Source: CBDCLY01 sp965218715 | GTDB lineage: Bacteria > Bacteroidota > Bacteroidia > Flavobacteriales_E > Vicingaceae | Assembly (NCBI GenBank): GCA_965218715.1 | Contig: CBDCLY010000014.1 | Span: forward strand, 78,869 to 142,868 | Direction of reading: 5' to 3' | DNA: 64,000 bases | Shown here: positions 26,600 through 36,298 of the stretch, one piece after another | Numbering within the stretch: position 1 is the stretch's first letter | Layout of the letters: each line of letters starts with the position of its first letter | The notes under the pieces: model-generated | Databases searched by the model: none | Told to the model about the DNA's origin: nothing | Seen by the model: only the letters and a program-made list of their open reading frames with translations | Position numbers and translations under genes: made by a program

Positions 26600-29500
26600 A
26601 TGAAAAATTTAATTAGCCTAGTTTTTATAATATTTTCAGTAGTTCTTTCTGCTCAAACTGTTCACACTTATCAGTCAAAAGATTATAAAGCCGCAATGCA
26701 GGATAAGAGCATTAATTTCTATGAAGTTGTTCGATTAGCCGAAAGTCATTTTGAGAGCATAGATAAATCCAAAAAGGGGAGTGGATATAAGCCATTTCAA
26801 CGTTGGAAGGTTCTGAATGAATATAAATATTATCCAAGTGGAGAAAGGTCTCAAATTGATCCAGCCTTTGTAGAAAAGGAATATCAATCTTTTCAAAGAA
26901 AAAACAAAGTACAAAAAAACCTTCACAATGGGGAATGGGAAGAACTTGGGCCAAGAAGAATAGACAGTATCTCCGGTCATTATGCTGCAGGTCTAGGAAG
27001 GGTAGAAGACTTATATGTTGATCCATTGGATTCAAATGTCATTTATGTAGGATCTAGAAGTGGAGGATTTTGGTTTACAAATGATGGTGGGCAAAATTGG
27101 ACAGTAAGCACAGATACCTTGGTAGCAACAGGCGTAAATACTTTTGATGTATCTCCAAGCAATTCCGATTCAATTTTAATTAATGTTAGGAATCCTCAAA
27201 ATGGGCATTCACATGGAATTTATCAAAGCGCAGACGGAGGTTTAACATGGACACTTACTCCTTTTAATCACCAAAACTTAGGTTTGGGTGGCTTGGGTTC
27301 TTATTTTCAAGTTCTTGATATTAAATACCATCCTAGAATTAAAGACTTGGTCTTTGTAGGCACAAGCAATGGCATATATAGATCTACAAACAATCTTCAG
27401 AATTGGACGCTAGTAGGGAATTCCCTTGATGCTACCCAGATTTCTTTTCATCCCACAAATGATAGCATTATTTATCTGTACGATAATTATTTCTGGGTCA
27501 ATAGTAAGAACATCATTCAACGTTCAACCGACTTTGGACTTACTTATTCTCCTTCAAATTTCATACAAGGCAACAACAATCGAAGAAATGCATGGATAAG
27601 TGTTAGTCCCGATTGCCCAGATTGTGTCTACTTTGCTACAGATAATGGAGTATGGAAATCAACTGATAAAGGAATCAATTTTCAATTTCTCTCCAACTCA
27701 CCTGAATCATGCAGGGCTTTTGCCGTAAGTGATATTGATACTTCTAATATGGTTTACGGTTATGTAGACCTTGATGCCAGTACTGATGGCGGTAATACAT
27801 TCATCAATAGAACTCGCTGGTCACTAGGAAATACAAATGGAGCCGGATCTGGTCACCAAGCTAGTTATAGAAACAGCAGCAATTACATTCATGCAGATCT
27901 AAGAAATGCCATCGCAGTAAACGGCGTATTTTATGTTGCTACTGATGGTTTCGTTTCCAAAAGCTCAGACAATGGTGTTACTTGGACCAACCTTGGAGAA
28001 GGTCTTGGCATTAGAGAAAACTACAATTTAGGTGTTAGTCAATCCAACTATCATCGAACTATATCTGGTTCGCAAGACAATGGAACAAGCATCAATACTG
28101 AAAAAGGATGGTTAGAATTTTATGGTGCCGATGGAATGGAAGGATTTATTCATCCTTTGAATGACGATTGGATGATTGGAAGCTTTCAGTATGGAGGAAG
28201 AAGGCTGACAACCAATGGTGGACAAAGTTCCAGTGGAAATAATCCTTCAGGCAGTTCCAATGCCTATTGGATAGCGCCAATGGCCCTTGACCCTAATAAT
28301 CAAATGAATTATTACGATTTTAGATCAAGTGTTTATTTGAAGGAGAATTTTAACGGACCATCTACTGTTTTAGGAAGCCCAACTAGCTTTACAGGGGATA
28401 TTGAACATGCAGCTATTGCGAATAACAATAGTAAGATCATGTACGTCTCTCAAGATCGATTCATTGACAAATCCATTGATGGAGGAAAAACATTTGTAAA
28501 TGTTAAAAGAACTCTCCCGAATTATAGCATTACAGACATTGCAATAGATCCTAATAATGATGATGTGGTTGTGGTTACTTATGCAAGGTATCAGCAAGAC
28601 AATCAGAAAGTATTCATGACTAATAATGGTGGAAATACTTGGACCAACATCACAGCCAATTTAGGAAACATGCCCATCAATAGTGTTGTTATCGATCACA
28701 GCCCGCAATCCAATATCTACCTTGGGGCGGAATTGGGAATTTATACCAAAGCCATGAATGGAACTAATTGGGTATTGCACAGCAACGGATTTCCTAATGT
28801 AAGTACACGTGAATTGGACATCCATTATGGTAGCAATACATTGCGTGCAGCCACTTGGGGTAGGGGTTTATGGGAAGTAGCTTTGGCTGGAAGAAATTCT
28901 TTTCCAGCAATTGTTCAAGCAAGAATTAATAGTACACCAAGTTTAAGTGCTCCAAAAACTAAAACTAGACAGTTTCCAGAAGCTGAAATTTCTTATTCAG
29001 GGAATTTAAGTAGCGTTTATGTTGAGTGGTCTCAGGATACCAACTTGTTGTCGAACAGCATTCCGATGAGTAATACCAAAGATTCTACTTGGAAAAGCAC
29101 GATGCCCTTGCCTAATGGACCTGATAGCAGTCATATTTTCTTTAGAATAGTAGCTGTAGGGGCCAATCAAGATACAAGTAAATCTTATCGATACATGTAT
29201 GAATTAAGACCTTACGAAGTTTGCGCTGCTAGTGGTTTACAATCTTCTGTATTGCACATTATTAATGCAAGTATTAATAATGTAAGTACCACCACCACTA
29301 ATGATGTCTATTCTTTAGATACAGTAAATCTAGTTGATTTATACTTAGATTCTAGCTACTCAGCTAACTTAACAGCTAGTTTTGTTTTTCAAGGCAATGA
29401 TTTTGGAGTTTGGATTGATTTCAATTCCGACGGAGAATTTTCTGCCAATGAGATGGTTTTAAATGCAGTTAATAATGGTGTTAATGCAACTCAAACTTTT

Positions 29501-29902
29501 ACTGTTCCAAATAATGCATTTGTAGGCGACACCGTAAGAATTCGCTGCAGATTGTCTGTTCAAGGAACACCACAAGCATGTGGTACTTTTGATGGAGAAG
29601 TGGAAGATTATTTAGGAGTAATAAAAGATGGAACCACGGGAATTGCCAAACAAGTTGGAATAGTAGAGAAGGCAGGCCTTTTTCCAAATCCAAACGATGG
29701 AAATTTTCAATTAAGACTTGAAAAGAATGTCAATTTTTCTTCCATTCAAATTCACGATATTTCAGGAAGGTTGGTATTTCAGAAGAGAACAAACCTTATT
29801 GATGGGAGTCAGATCGATAGTCAATTGGAATCGGGAATCTATTTAGTCCGATTAATCGGAGTGAAGAAGAATGAAGAGTTTAAGCTGATTGTTCGTGATT
29901 AG
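26600..29902 (+). CDS. T9SS-secreted BNR-repeat and GEVED-domain protein
   Basis: 1100 residues. Signal peptide ending V-L-S-A-Q; a long region of sortilin/BNR-type blades marked by repeats such as D-G-G-Q-N-W-T, A-D-G-G-L-T-W-T, S-D-N-G-V-T-W-T and N-N-G-G-N-T-W-T; a GEVED domain near 950-1010 (D-F-N-S-D-G-E-F ... D-G-E-V-E-D-Y); and a C-terminal type A sorting domain of about 75 residues (L-F-P-N-P-N-D-G-N-F ... G-I-Y-L-V-R-L). The last signal directs export through the type IX system and anchoring at the cell surface. Propeller plus GEVED architecture suggests adhesion or glycan/protein binding; no hydrolase motif is seen. Confidence 0.9.
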   Translation: MKNLISLVFIIFSVVLSAQTVHTYQSKDYKAAMQDKSINFYEVVRLAESHFESIDKSKKGSGYKPFQRWKVLNEYKYYPSGERSQIDPAFVEKEYQSFQRKNKVQKNLHNGEWEELGPRRIDSISGHYAAGLGRVEDLYVDPLDSNVIYVGSRSGGFWFTNDGGQNWTVSTDTLVATGVNTFDVSPSNSDSILINVRNPQNGHSHGIYQSADGGLTWTLTPFNHQNLGLGGLGSYFQVLDIKYHPRIKDLVFVGTSNGIYRSTNNLQNWTLVGNSLDATQISFHPTNDSIIYLYDNYFWVNSKNIIQRSTDFGLTYSPSNFIQGNNNRRNAWISVSPDCPDCVYFATDNGVWKSTDKGINFQFLSNSPESCRAFAVSDIDTSNMVYGYVDLDASTDGGNTFINRTRWSLGNTNGAGSGHQASYRNSSNYIHADLRNAIAVNGVFYVATDGFVSKSSDNGVTWTNLGEGLGIRENYNLGVSQSNYHRTISGSQDNGTSINTEKGWLEFYGADGMEGFIHPLNDDWMIGSFQYGGRRLTTNGGQSSSGNNPSGSSNAYWIAPMALDPNNQMNYYDFRSSVYLKENFNGPSTVLGSPTSFTGDIEHAAIANNNSKIMYVSQDRFIDKSIDGGKTFVNVKRTLPNYSITDIAIDPNNDDVVVVTYARYQQDNQKVFMTNNGGNTWTNITANLGNMPINSVVIDHSPQSNIYLGAELGIYTKAMNGTNWVLHSNGFPNVSTRELDIHYGSNTLRAATWGRGLWEVALAGRNSFPAIVQARINSTPSLSAPKTKTRQFPEAEISYSGNLSSVYVEWSQDTNLLSNSIPMSNTKDSTWKSTMPLPNGPDSSHIFFRIVAVGANQDTSKSYRYMYELRPYEVCAASGLQSSVLHIINASINNVSTTTTNDVYSLDTVNLVDLYLDSSYSANLTASFVFQGNDFGVWIDFNSDGEFSANEMVLNAVNNGVNATQTFTVPNNAFVGDTVRIRCRLSVQGTPQACGTFDGEVEDYLGVIKDGTTGIAKQVGIVEKAGLFPNPNDGNFQLRLEKNVNFSSIQIHDISGRLVFQKRTNLIDGSQIDSQLESGIYLVRLIGVKKNEEFKLIVRD

Positions 29903-30302
29903 TTGAATTAGGCTTTAAATCTTCCAATCGCTTGATTAGTTCTTTTTGTTGTTCTTCTTCCATGTTTTGAAGAGCAATGACCAACTCCGTCTTATCAGTA
30001 GTGATGATTAAGTCACCAGCAAAATTTTTTATGCTGCTGATGTCTTTAAATAGCACTTTTCTTGGAAAAGGGTCTTGTTTAATTATAGCTTCACCATTTA
30101 AAATCACAAAAGGTCTAAATCGCTCTGCAAGGATTAGCATGAGATAAACTAGTCCCATGATCAGATAAAAGTTGTTAACTCCGCTTTCTCTATCCCAGTA
30201 ATACGAGAGAAAACACAAAGCAAACCAAAGAATTGCAAAAAGTAAGTGAACGTGAATTTTTGATTTTTTTACCGGAATTTTTAGATGGATTGTATCCTTC
30301 AT
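29880..30302 (-). CDS. Two-helix membrane protein, function unknown
   Basis: 140 residues with two transmembrane helices (about 20-36 and 43-62) followed by a soluble domain with G-E-A-I-I-K-Q-D-P-F-P-R-K-V-L-F-K-D-I-S-S-I and a charged helical tail. The soluble part resembles the PH-like domains found after paired helices in small Bacteroidota proteins, but the match is weak. Its last 23 bases overlap the end of the T9SS cargo gene on the other strand. The function is unknown. Confidence 0.6.
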   Translation of the reverse strand: MKDTIHLKIPVKKSKIHVHLLFAILWFALCFLSYYWDRESGVNNFYLIMGLVYLMLILAERFRPFVILNGEAIIKQDPFPRKVLFKDISSIKNFAGDLIITTDKTELVIALQNMEEEQQKELIKRLEDLKPNSTNHEQSA

Positions 30303-30314
30303 GATTAGGACCTT

Positions 30315-31583
30315 CTAGTTCCTCCTTCTATTGTTGTTTCCAAAACCACCTTGTTTCTTCTTTCTATTTTCAAAAAATTCTTGACGTTTTTTTCTCTTTT
30401 CCTTCTCAAACTCCTTTTTTTCCGCATTATTCATTGGACGGTCTGTTTGAGGGAAAGGGTGATTTGTAACTTCCTCTATTTTCTGTTTGATCAATTTCTC
30501 AATGTCTTTGATGTAAGCGTTTTCTTCGGCATCACAAATAGAAATGGAAACGCCTTCCTCGCCAGCTCTTCCACATCGTCCAATACGATGAACATATGTT
30601 TCTGATTCATTCGGGATGTCATAATTGATCACATGCCTTAATTTATCTATATCAATTCCTCTTGCTGCAATGTCTGTGGCCACCAAAACCCGAATGTCTC
30701 CAGATTTAAAATCATTTAAAGCACGCTGCCTTTGGTTTTGTCCCTTATTGCCATGAATGGCTGCACACTTGATTTTTTTCTTTTGAAGATTTCTTACAAT
30801 ACGGTCTGCTCCATGCTTGGTTCTTGAGAACAGTAGGACCTGCTCAAGCTCTGGATTCTTTAATAAATAGAGTAATAGATCGTTCTTTTTGTTTTTATTG
30901 GTTTTATACAATGATTGTTGTATCGTTTCTGCAGTAGAAGAAACAGGATTAACTGCAACTTTTCTAGGTTGATGCAATATCTGCTGTGAGAGTTTAAGAA
31001 TGTTCGGCGGCATGGTTGCGGAAAAGAAAAGGGATTGCCTTTTCGAAGGTAATTTTGCCAATATCTTGTTAATGTCGTGAATGAACCCCATGTCCAGCAT
31101 ACGATCTGCTTCATCGAGTACAAAATATTTGATGTCCTTTAAACTAATGAAGCCTTGGTTCATTAGATCCAATAAACGACCAGGAGTAGCAATAAGAATA
31201 TCAATTCCTCCTTTTAATGCATTGGTTTGTCTGTTTTGATTAACTCCACCAAAAATTACCGTATTCCACAATGTTGTATACTTTCCATAGGCCGTAAAGC
31301 TTTCACCAATTTGAATGGCTAATTCTCTAGTAGGGGTAACAATCAATGCTTTTATTTTTCTTTTTCCGTGCTGGTGGTCATGTTTTCCACTACTTAAATG
31401 ATGTAAAATTGGTAGAGCAAATGCAGCTGTTTTACCTGTGCCCGTTTGGGCGCTTCCTAAAACATCATGGCCGTCTAACAATAGCGGAATAGATTGTTCT
31501 TGAATTGCAGTTGGGTTTTGGTAGTTTTCTTCGTTTAAAGCTTTTAAAAGCTCAGGAAGAAGGTTTAAATCAGAAAAAGTCAT
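30315..31583 (-). CDS. DEAD-box RNA helicase, RhlE-like
   Basis: 422 residues from the ATG at 31583, where M-T-F-S-D-L-N-L matches the Q-motif start; the frame remains open upstream but without family sequence. All helicase motifs are present: A-Q-T-G-T-G-K-T (I), P-T-R-E-L-A (Ia), D-E-A-D (II), S-A-T (III), H-R-I-G-R-C-G-R-A-G (VI). The C-terminal 60 residues are basic and rich in K, R, G and N, as in RhlE/CsdA-type enzymes. These unwind short RNA duplexes in ribosome assembly or at low temperature. A second DEAD-box gene (dbpA-like) lies at 46712-48019. Confidence 0.9.
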   Translation of the reverse strand: MTFSDLNLLPELLKALNEENYQNPTAIQEQSIPLLLDGHDVLGSAQTGTGKTAAFALPILHHLSSGKHDHQHGKRKIKALIVTPTRELAIQIGESFTAYGKYTTLWNTVIFGGVNQNRQTNALKGGIDILIATPGRLLDLMNQGFISLKDIKYFVLDEADRMLDMGFIHDINKILAKLPSKRQSLFFSATMPPNILKLSQQILHQPRKVAVNPVSSTAETIQQSLYKTNKNKKNDLLLYLLKNPELEQVLLFSRTKHGADRIVRNLQKKKIKCAAIHGNKGQNQRQRALNDFKSGDIRVLVATDIAARGIDIDKLRHVINYDIPNESETYVHRIGRCGRAGEEGVSISICDAEENAYIKDIEKLIKQKIEEVTNHPFPQTDRPMNNAEKKEFEKEKRKKRQEFFENRKKKQGGFGNNNRRRN

Positions 31584-31656
31584 GTGTAATTTGAATCGTG
31601 ATCTGCCAATTGGCAAGGGATTGAGTGTGCAAAGGTAAATAAATGGATTGCAATAA

Positions 31657-32004
31657 CTAGGCTTTGCGAACAAATTCAGACTTTAAACCCATGGCACCAA
31701 AACCATCAATCTTACAGGCAATGTCATGATCTTCATCCACTAAACGAATGTTTTTAACCTTAGTTCCAGCCTTTACAGGTTTAGGTGCGCCCTTTACTGG
31801 TAGGTCTTTTATAACGATAACTGTATCTCGTGTTTGTAAGGGATTTCCATTAGCATCAAGAACTGCAGAGGATACAGCTTCTTGAGCTTCTTTTTCCTTG
31901 GGATTCCATTCTAGACTGCATTCTGGACAAGCATATTTATTCTCTTGCAGAAAATAACCATAGGGGGACTTGCATTGCGGACAAGGAATTAAGTCTTCTG
32001 ACAT
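31657..32004 (-). CDS. yjdM: Zinc-ribbon protein YjdM (PhnA domain)
   Basis: 115 residues. N-terminal zinc ribbon with C-P-Q-C and C-P-E-C about 20 residues apart, then the PhnA domain with L-Q-T-R-D-T-V-I-V-I-K-D-L-P-V-K-G and I-A-C-K-I-D-G-F-G-A-M-G-L-K-S-E-F-V. The protein was once linked to alkylphosphonate use, but no phosphonate genes are here and the real function is not established. Length and motif order are normal. It lies just downstream of a small membrane protein gene (four-base gap) on the same strand. Confidence 0.88.
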   Translation of the reverse strand: MSEDLIPCPQCKSPYGYFLQENKYACPECSLEWNPKEKEAQEAVSSAVLDANGNPLQTRDTVIVIKDLPVKGAPKPVKAGTKVKNIRLVDEDHDIACKIDGFGAMGLKSEFVRKA

Positions 32005-32008
32005 TTAG

Positions 32009-32434
32009 CTATTGCTTCTTGGATCTTAAATTCGCTGCAATTTTTCCACCAATCCATGCAGTTGGCAAATAAGCAAGAATTAAATCGAGTCCTGTAAACC
32101 ACATAGGTGCTGGGATTAAAAAACTAACAGTGATTCCTCCTATTAAGAATAGTAAACCAATTCCCAAGGCAAATTTCATGTGATGACTTGCTGCCACCAA
32201 TCCTGCAATCATTCCTCCTACAAGTGTGCCCAAAGCATGAGCCAAGAATGGAAAAATAAAATACTCAGCGCTTAAGCTTGGCATAATCTCAGCCATTGCT
32301 TCCATGTTGTTAGGGTCTAATCCTTCAACAGGAAGAATTGCATGACCTGCCATAACCAATCCCATATTAACAGCACTTCCGCCAGCCCATCCTAATATAA
32401 CGGCCAGAATATTTCTTAAAACTATTTTCAACAT
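32009..32434 (-). CDS. Glycine-rich four-helix membrane protein
   Basis: 141 residues from the ATG at 32434; the frame opens 16 codons earlier but the upstream residues are unlike a membrane protein start. Four hydrophobic helices are seen with small-residue packing (G-W-A-G-G-S-A-V-N-M, G-T-L-V-G-G-M-I-A-G-L-V-A-A, G-I-G-L-L-F-L-I-G-G-I). The family is a conserved uncharacterised one in Bacteroidota. It shares a strand and a tiny gap with yjdM. The function is unknown. Confidence 0.65.
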   Translation of the reverse strand: MLKIVLRNILAVILGWAGGSAVNMGLVMAGHAILPVEGLDPNNMEAMAEIMPSLSAEYFIFPFLAHALGTLVGGMIAGLVAASHHMKFALGIGLLFLIGGITVSFLIPAPMWFTGLDLILAYLPTAWIGGKIAANLRSKKQ

Positions 32435-32561
32435 AATTGTTTTGTTTGAGGCAGAAAGGTAGTGAAATTTGATAATAAACAAAGATGAGGATTATTCAAT
32501 TTAGATTATTTCAAAAAAGCATTTTCATTAATAGTAAATTGCATTCCTTAATATGATCAAC

Positions 32562-33947
32562 ATGAAAAAGATATATTTTTTAGTATTTGCTTCACTTCTA
32601 AGCTATTCCTCTATTGCGCAAGTAGAAGACTCCTTGCAGATTAGAAAAATTTTTGATGAAGCTTTGGTGAAAGGGCATGCTTACGAGAATTTAAGGTCGC
32701 TGTGTAAAGATGTTGGAGCTAGGTTGAGTGGTTCTCCTGCAGCAGATAAAGCCGTAGAATGGGCTAAAAATCTGTTGGAATCCTATGAGTTTGACAAAGT
32801 ATATCTAATGCCAGTAGAAGTTCCCAATTGGAAGCGGGGTGATGTAGAAAAAGCTGGTTTTAATGGAAAAGCGATGAGCATAAAAACTTTAGGAGGTTCA
32901 GTTTCGTCAAATGGCAGGATTGAAGGAGAGGTAATTGAAGTTCAAAATTTCGAGGAACTAGAAGAACTTGGTGAAGACCAAATAAAAGGAAAAATTGTAT
33001 TCTACAATAGAGCTTTAGACCGCTCTTTGATAAGCACCGGATCTGCTTATGGTGGATGTGTCAATCAAAGATGGGCAGGAGCGAGCAAAGCCTCTAAGTA
33101 TGGTGCAATTGCTGTTTTTGTTCGGTCTTTGAGTCATCATCAAGATAAACATGCCCATACTGGATCCATGTCATATGAAGATGGAGTAGTAAAAATACCA
33201 GCGGTGGCACTAAGCATAATCGACGCAGATTTGTTAAGTAAATCCCTCAAGGAAAATAAGTCAACAAAAGCCTACCTAGAGATCAATTCGGAGACTTTAC
33301 CAGATAAAACCTCATACAATGTAATTGCAGAAATTAAAGGGACGGAAGAGGCAGATAAGATCATCACCTTTGGTGGACATTTAGATTCATGGGACGTTGG
33401 TGAAGGAGCTCATGATGATGGCGCAGGCGTGGTGCATTCTATTGAAGCCTTGAGAATTTTAAAAGAATTAAACTATCAACCAAGGTATACTTTGAGGTGT
33501 GTTCTATTCATGAATGAGGAGAATGGCAATAGAGGTGGGAAAACCTACGCTGCAGTTGCTAAAGAAAAAGGTGAGCAACACATTGCAGCGCTTGAAAGTG
33601 ATGCCGGTGGTTTTGTTCCAAGAGGATTCACTTTAGATGGAAGCCCAGAACAAGTTGAACAAATGCAATCTTGGGCACATTTGTTAAAACCATACAAATT
33701 GCACATTTTGGATAAGGGTTGGGGTGGAGTAGACATAGGACCTCTGAAGGAACAAATGGTGCCATTAATTGGATTGAGACCTGATGATCAGCGTTATTTC
33801 GATCATCACCATTCAGATACTGATGTTTTCGAAAATGTGCACCGAAGAGAATTGGAACTTGGCGCTGCCTCCTTTGCTTCAATGATATATCTAATCGACA
33901 TGCATGGATTGGGTGAGCAGTTTCAAGCCAAAATTCCAGAAGAATAG
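32562..33947 (+). CDS. M28-type metallopeptidase (carboxypeptidase Q-like)
   Basis: 461 residues from the ATG at 32562 (M-K-K-I-Y-F-L-V-F), which opens a signal peptide ending I-A-Q; an ATG at 32553 is the alternative. A PA-type domain lies in the first half. The co-catalytic zinc site is seen as F-G-G-H-L-D-S-W-D (His, Asp), D-D-G-A-G (bridging Asp), M-N-E-E-N-G (catalytic and ligand Glu), S-D-A-G-G and D-H-H-H-S-D. The enzyme is an exported exopeptidase for small peptides. It stands alone as a transcription unit. Confidence 0.88.
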   Translation: MKKIYFLVFASLLSYSSIAQVEDSLQIRKIFDEALVKGHAYENLRSLCKDVGARLSGSPAADKAVEWAKNLLESYEFDKVYLMPVEVPNWKRGDVEKAGFNGKAMSIKTLGGSVSSNGRIEGEVIEVQNFEELEELGEDQIKGKIVFYNRALDRSLISTGSAYGGCVNQRWAGASKASKYGAIAVFVRSLSHHQDKHAHTGSMSYEDGVVKIPAVALSIIDADLLSKSLKENKSTKAYLEINSETLPDKTSYNVIAEIKGTEEADKIITFGGHLDSWDVGEGAHDDGAGVVHSIEALRILKELNYQPRYTLRCVLFMNEENGNRGGKTYAAVAKEKGEQHIAALESDAGGFVPRGFTLDGSPEQVEQMQSWAHLLKPYKLHILDKGWGGVDIGPLKEQMVPLIGLRPDDQRYFDHHHSDTDVFENVHRRELELGAASFASMIYLIDMHGLGEQFQAKIPEE

Positions 33948-33995
33948 TAAAATAAGATTTTGTATCTCCTCTTTACCTAGCTGATGATGATCGAT

Positions 33996-34409
33996 CTACT
34001 CGAACTTGATCATCCAAGAGTACTCCACAATAACTTTCCTATCCCTTTGCATTCCTGGAGAAAACTTGGGCATTTCTTTAACATAAACCAATGCAAGACT
34101 ATCTAAACGCGGAGAAATTCCTTTTTTAACAACTGCCCAAGGGACATGACCAGAAGTATCAACAAATGCAGTTACATATACTTTTCCCTCCAAAGCCAAA
34201 GATTCTTGTTGAACCCTACCTTTAAAATACTCAGCAATGGCTTGATCAGATGATTGTTTATCTGTTGATCCATTGAAGAGTGGCATTTCTTCAACAAGAT
34301 AAAACACTTCCTCGTTCTGAATTTTAGATTTCTTTTGTGCTAAGCAATCCGATACTGATGAAATCATCAGTATTAACAATAGGCATTGATATTTTAACAA
34401 TTTATTCAA
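33996..34409 (-). CDS. TonB C-terminal-like periplasmic protein
   Basis: 137 residues. Signal peptide to about C-L-A-Q. The mature part resembles the TonB C-terminal fold found in many short Bacteroidota proteins: P-L-F-N-G, then L-E-G-K-V-Y-V-T-A-F-V-D-T-S-G, V-V-K-K-G-I-S-P-R-L-D-S-L-A-L and P-K-F-S-P-G. There is no transmembrane anchor or proline-rich linker, so it is not a normal energy transducer. It overlaps the serine hydrolase gene upstream by eight bases, so both are expected in the same transcript and the same regulon. Confidence 0.7.
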   Translation of the reverse strand: MNKLLKYQCLLLILMISSVSDCLAQKKSKIQNEEVFYLVEEMPLFNGSTDKQSSDQAIAEYFKGRVQQESLALEGKVYVTAFVDTSGHVPWAVVKKGISPRLDSLALVYVKEMPKFSPGMQRDRKVIVEYSWMIKFE

Positions 34410-36171
34410 CTTTTTCGAATTTCACATTCCCAAAAATTATGAAACTGATCGCTTTAGAATCTTCGGTATTAAAATTAAGTTTTTCTCCATCTTCTGGATT
34501 AACGAATTGATCTTTTTTTACTGGAACCATCCGGTATTGATAATCTCGGTCAATACCATTCAATTCTCCGTCTTTTTCAATGACCTCAATGTACCAATCC
34601 TTTCTATTCTCTTCTTTTGGTCTAATCGCCTTATATCTGCCAATTAATGGACGCAGATTCTCAATAGCTTCCTGATAAACAAGGTCCGACTTTTTATGCC
34701 CCAATTTTTCCATTTGTTGGATTGCATTATCATTTCCAGGATTTATTTCTAAGGATTTTTTGAAATTGAGGGCAGCCTTTGCAGTATCTCCCGATTCTAG
34801 CAATGCTTCGCCATAACTGTCATATACATTAAAGGAGTAAGGAAATGATTGAGTATTCAATGCAAAAACTGCTTTAGCTGCTTCTATTTGCCCATCTTTC
34901 AAAAATTGATACCCGGTTAAGTTCATTTCGTCTTCATCTAGGTAATGATCATATCCAACCCTAGCCTTCTCATAATCTATAAGCGCTTGTTCTAATCCAT
35001 TTTCACTGATATTGGTGACAAGTGTTTTTGCTAATGATTTCTTAGGGGTTTCATAGTCCTCACCATTCAAAATGCCTGCAATTCCTATAGAAATTCTGTT
35101 CAATCGAACTCTTCCCGTATTGTTTAAAAGTATGATGCATTGTTCTTGACTAGGTATACGAACAATTAAACTATTGAAGCCATCAATATTACCTGAATGT
35201 TGAATCGCTTTCACTGTTTTATTGGTATTTCCTAAAGGCAAGTCAACAATGAACCAGCCATATCCATAATGACCATTGTGGGTTGGTATTTGATTCTCAA
35301 ACATTAATTCCCTAGAATTTTTGTTCAAAATTTGGTCTGTATATAATGCTTGATTCCATTTGTTTAAATCTTCTACGCTCGAATACATTGATCCTGCTGA
35401 GAATGGAACCGACATGTTAATGTAATCCGCTTGGCTCAACTGGCCCAATTCACTGGTATATCCGCTTGCAATGTTTTTAAGTACAGATTTACTGTCTTCC
35501 ATTCCAGAACTATTCATTTCCAAGGGATTTAAGATCTGCTCTTTTAAATATTCAACATAACTTTTCCCACTAATCTGTTCAATAATGTGCCCCAATAATA
35601 GATATCCAGAATTGCTATAAGCGAAAGATTCCCCTGGCTTAAATTCTAAAACTAAACTAGAAAAGGACTCGACTAACTCTTCAACGCTGTGTTCAAAACG
35701 TTTAAGGCTGTCTAAATTTTTCTGATTTGGTATTCCAGAACTGTGATTAAGCAGGTGATGAATGGTAATTAGACTTCCACTTTCTATCGGATAATTAGGT
35801 AAATAGTTGCTAATGGGAGTATTTAAGTCGAGTTGATCTTCTTCATGTAATCTCAAAATTAGCGCAGCTGTAAATTGCTTTGTGATGGAAGCGATGCGAA
35901 ATTTTGTGGCTATTGTATTCTCAATGTTCAACTCTACATTAGCCAATCCAAAGGCATTTTGGTAAATGATCTCTCCCTTTTCTGCCACCAATATGCTTCC
36001 ATTGAATTTCCCATGTTGATCGTGCTTGGAGTAAGCGCTCATCATTTGAGATATCATTTCTACTTTTTTGCTATTGGTCCTAGTTGTTCTACTGCAGCTA
36101 ATGATGCCTGCGCCAATTGAACAAAAAAGAGCAAGAGATAAAAGATGGAAACTTTTTATGTGAAAATTCAT
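34402..36171 (-). CDS. Serine hydrolase (beta-lactamase fold) with TPR, lipoprotein
   Basis: 589 residues from the ATG at 36171. Upstream start codons at 36195 and 36192 lie inside or before the predicted transcription start (about 36186), so they are rejected. The lipobox is I-I-S-C. Class C/PBP4-type motifs: S-I-T-K (nucleophile), Y-S-N, and H-S-G in place of K-T-G, so it is likely an esterase or D-amino peptidase rather than a true beta-lactamase. The C-terminal third has TPR-like helices (A-A-L-N-F-K-K-S-L-E-I-N-P-G). Divergent from a membrane-bound regulator with a shared tandem-repeat operator. Confidence 0.87.
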   Translation of the reverse strand: MNFHIKSFHLLSLALFCSIGAGIISCSRTTRTNSKKVEMISQMMSAYSKHDQHGKFNGSILVAEKGEIIYQNAFGLANVELNIENTIATKFRIASITKQFTAALILRLHEEDQLDLNTPISNYLPNYPIESGSLITIHHLLNHSSGIPNQKNLDSLKRFEHSVEELVESFSSLVLEFKPGESFAYSNSGYLLLGHIIEQISGKSYVEYLKEQILNPLEMNSSGMEDSKSVLKNIASGYTSELGQLSQADYINMSVPFSAGSMYSSVEDLNKWNQALYTDQILNKNSRELMFENQIPTHNGHYGYGWFIVDLPLGNTNKTVKAIQHSGNIDGFNSLIVRIPSQEQCIILLNNTGRVRLNRISIGIAGILNGEDYETPKKSLAKTLVTNISENGLEQALIDYEKARVGYDHYLDEDEMNLTGYQFLKDGQIEAAKAVFALNTQSFPYSFNVYDSYGEALLESGDTAKAALNFKKSLEINPGNDNAIQQMEKLGHKKSDLVYQEAIENLRPLIGRYKAIRPKEENRKDWYIEVIEKDGELNGIDRDYQYRMVPVKKDQFVNPEDGEKLNFNTEDSKAISFIIFGNVKFEKVE

Positions 36172-36192
36172 GTTATTTAGATTTATTTTCAT

Positions 36193-36200
36193 CAAAAATA
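36193..36200 (-). promoter_or_regulatory. -7 element TATTTTTG of serine hydrolase
   Basis: On the minus strand TATTTTTG matches TAnnTTTG. It places transcription start near 36186 and gives a leader of about 15 bases to the ATG at 36171. No good -33 element is seen, which is consistent with dependence on an activator. Confidence 0.5.
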
Positions 36201-36230
36201 TATTTCACCTGGCATTTAAAAGTTTAATCC

Positions 36231-36248
36231 AATGTAAATTAATGTAAA
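36231..36248. promoter_or_regulatory. Tandem-repeat operator AATGTAAATTAATGTAAA
   Basis: Two AATGTAAA units with a 10-base period lie between divergent genes for the serine hydrolase and the winged-helix regulator. The same 18 bases occur on the other strand at 48131-48148 ahead of the YceI-like gene. Direct repeats of about 10 bases are how OmpR-type winged helices bind. For the hydrolase promoter the site is at about -45 to -62. Confidence 0.6.
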
Positions 36249-36286
36249 ATGATTTAAAATCGATTTTATTCTTCTTTTCTTTAGGA

Positions 36287-36294
36287 TAGATTTG
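36287..36294 (+). promoter_or_regulatory. -7 element TAGATTTG of the regulator gene
   Basis: TAGATTTG matches the Bacteroidota -7 consensus and ends only four bases before the ATG at 36299, which predicts a leaderless mRNA starting at or next to the start codon. The tandem-repeat operator lies 38 bases upstream. Confidence 0.5.
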
Positions 36295-36298
36295 TAGC

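Noticed and set aside
26712..27035. Open frames on the minus strand inside the T9SS cargo gene (107 and 81 residues)
   Set aside because: They lie wholly within a long, well supported coding gene, show no motif, and their base use is that of an antisense shadow.
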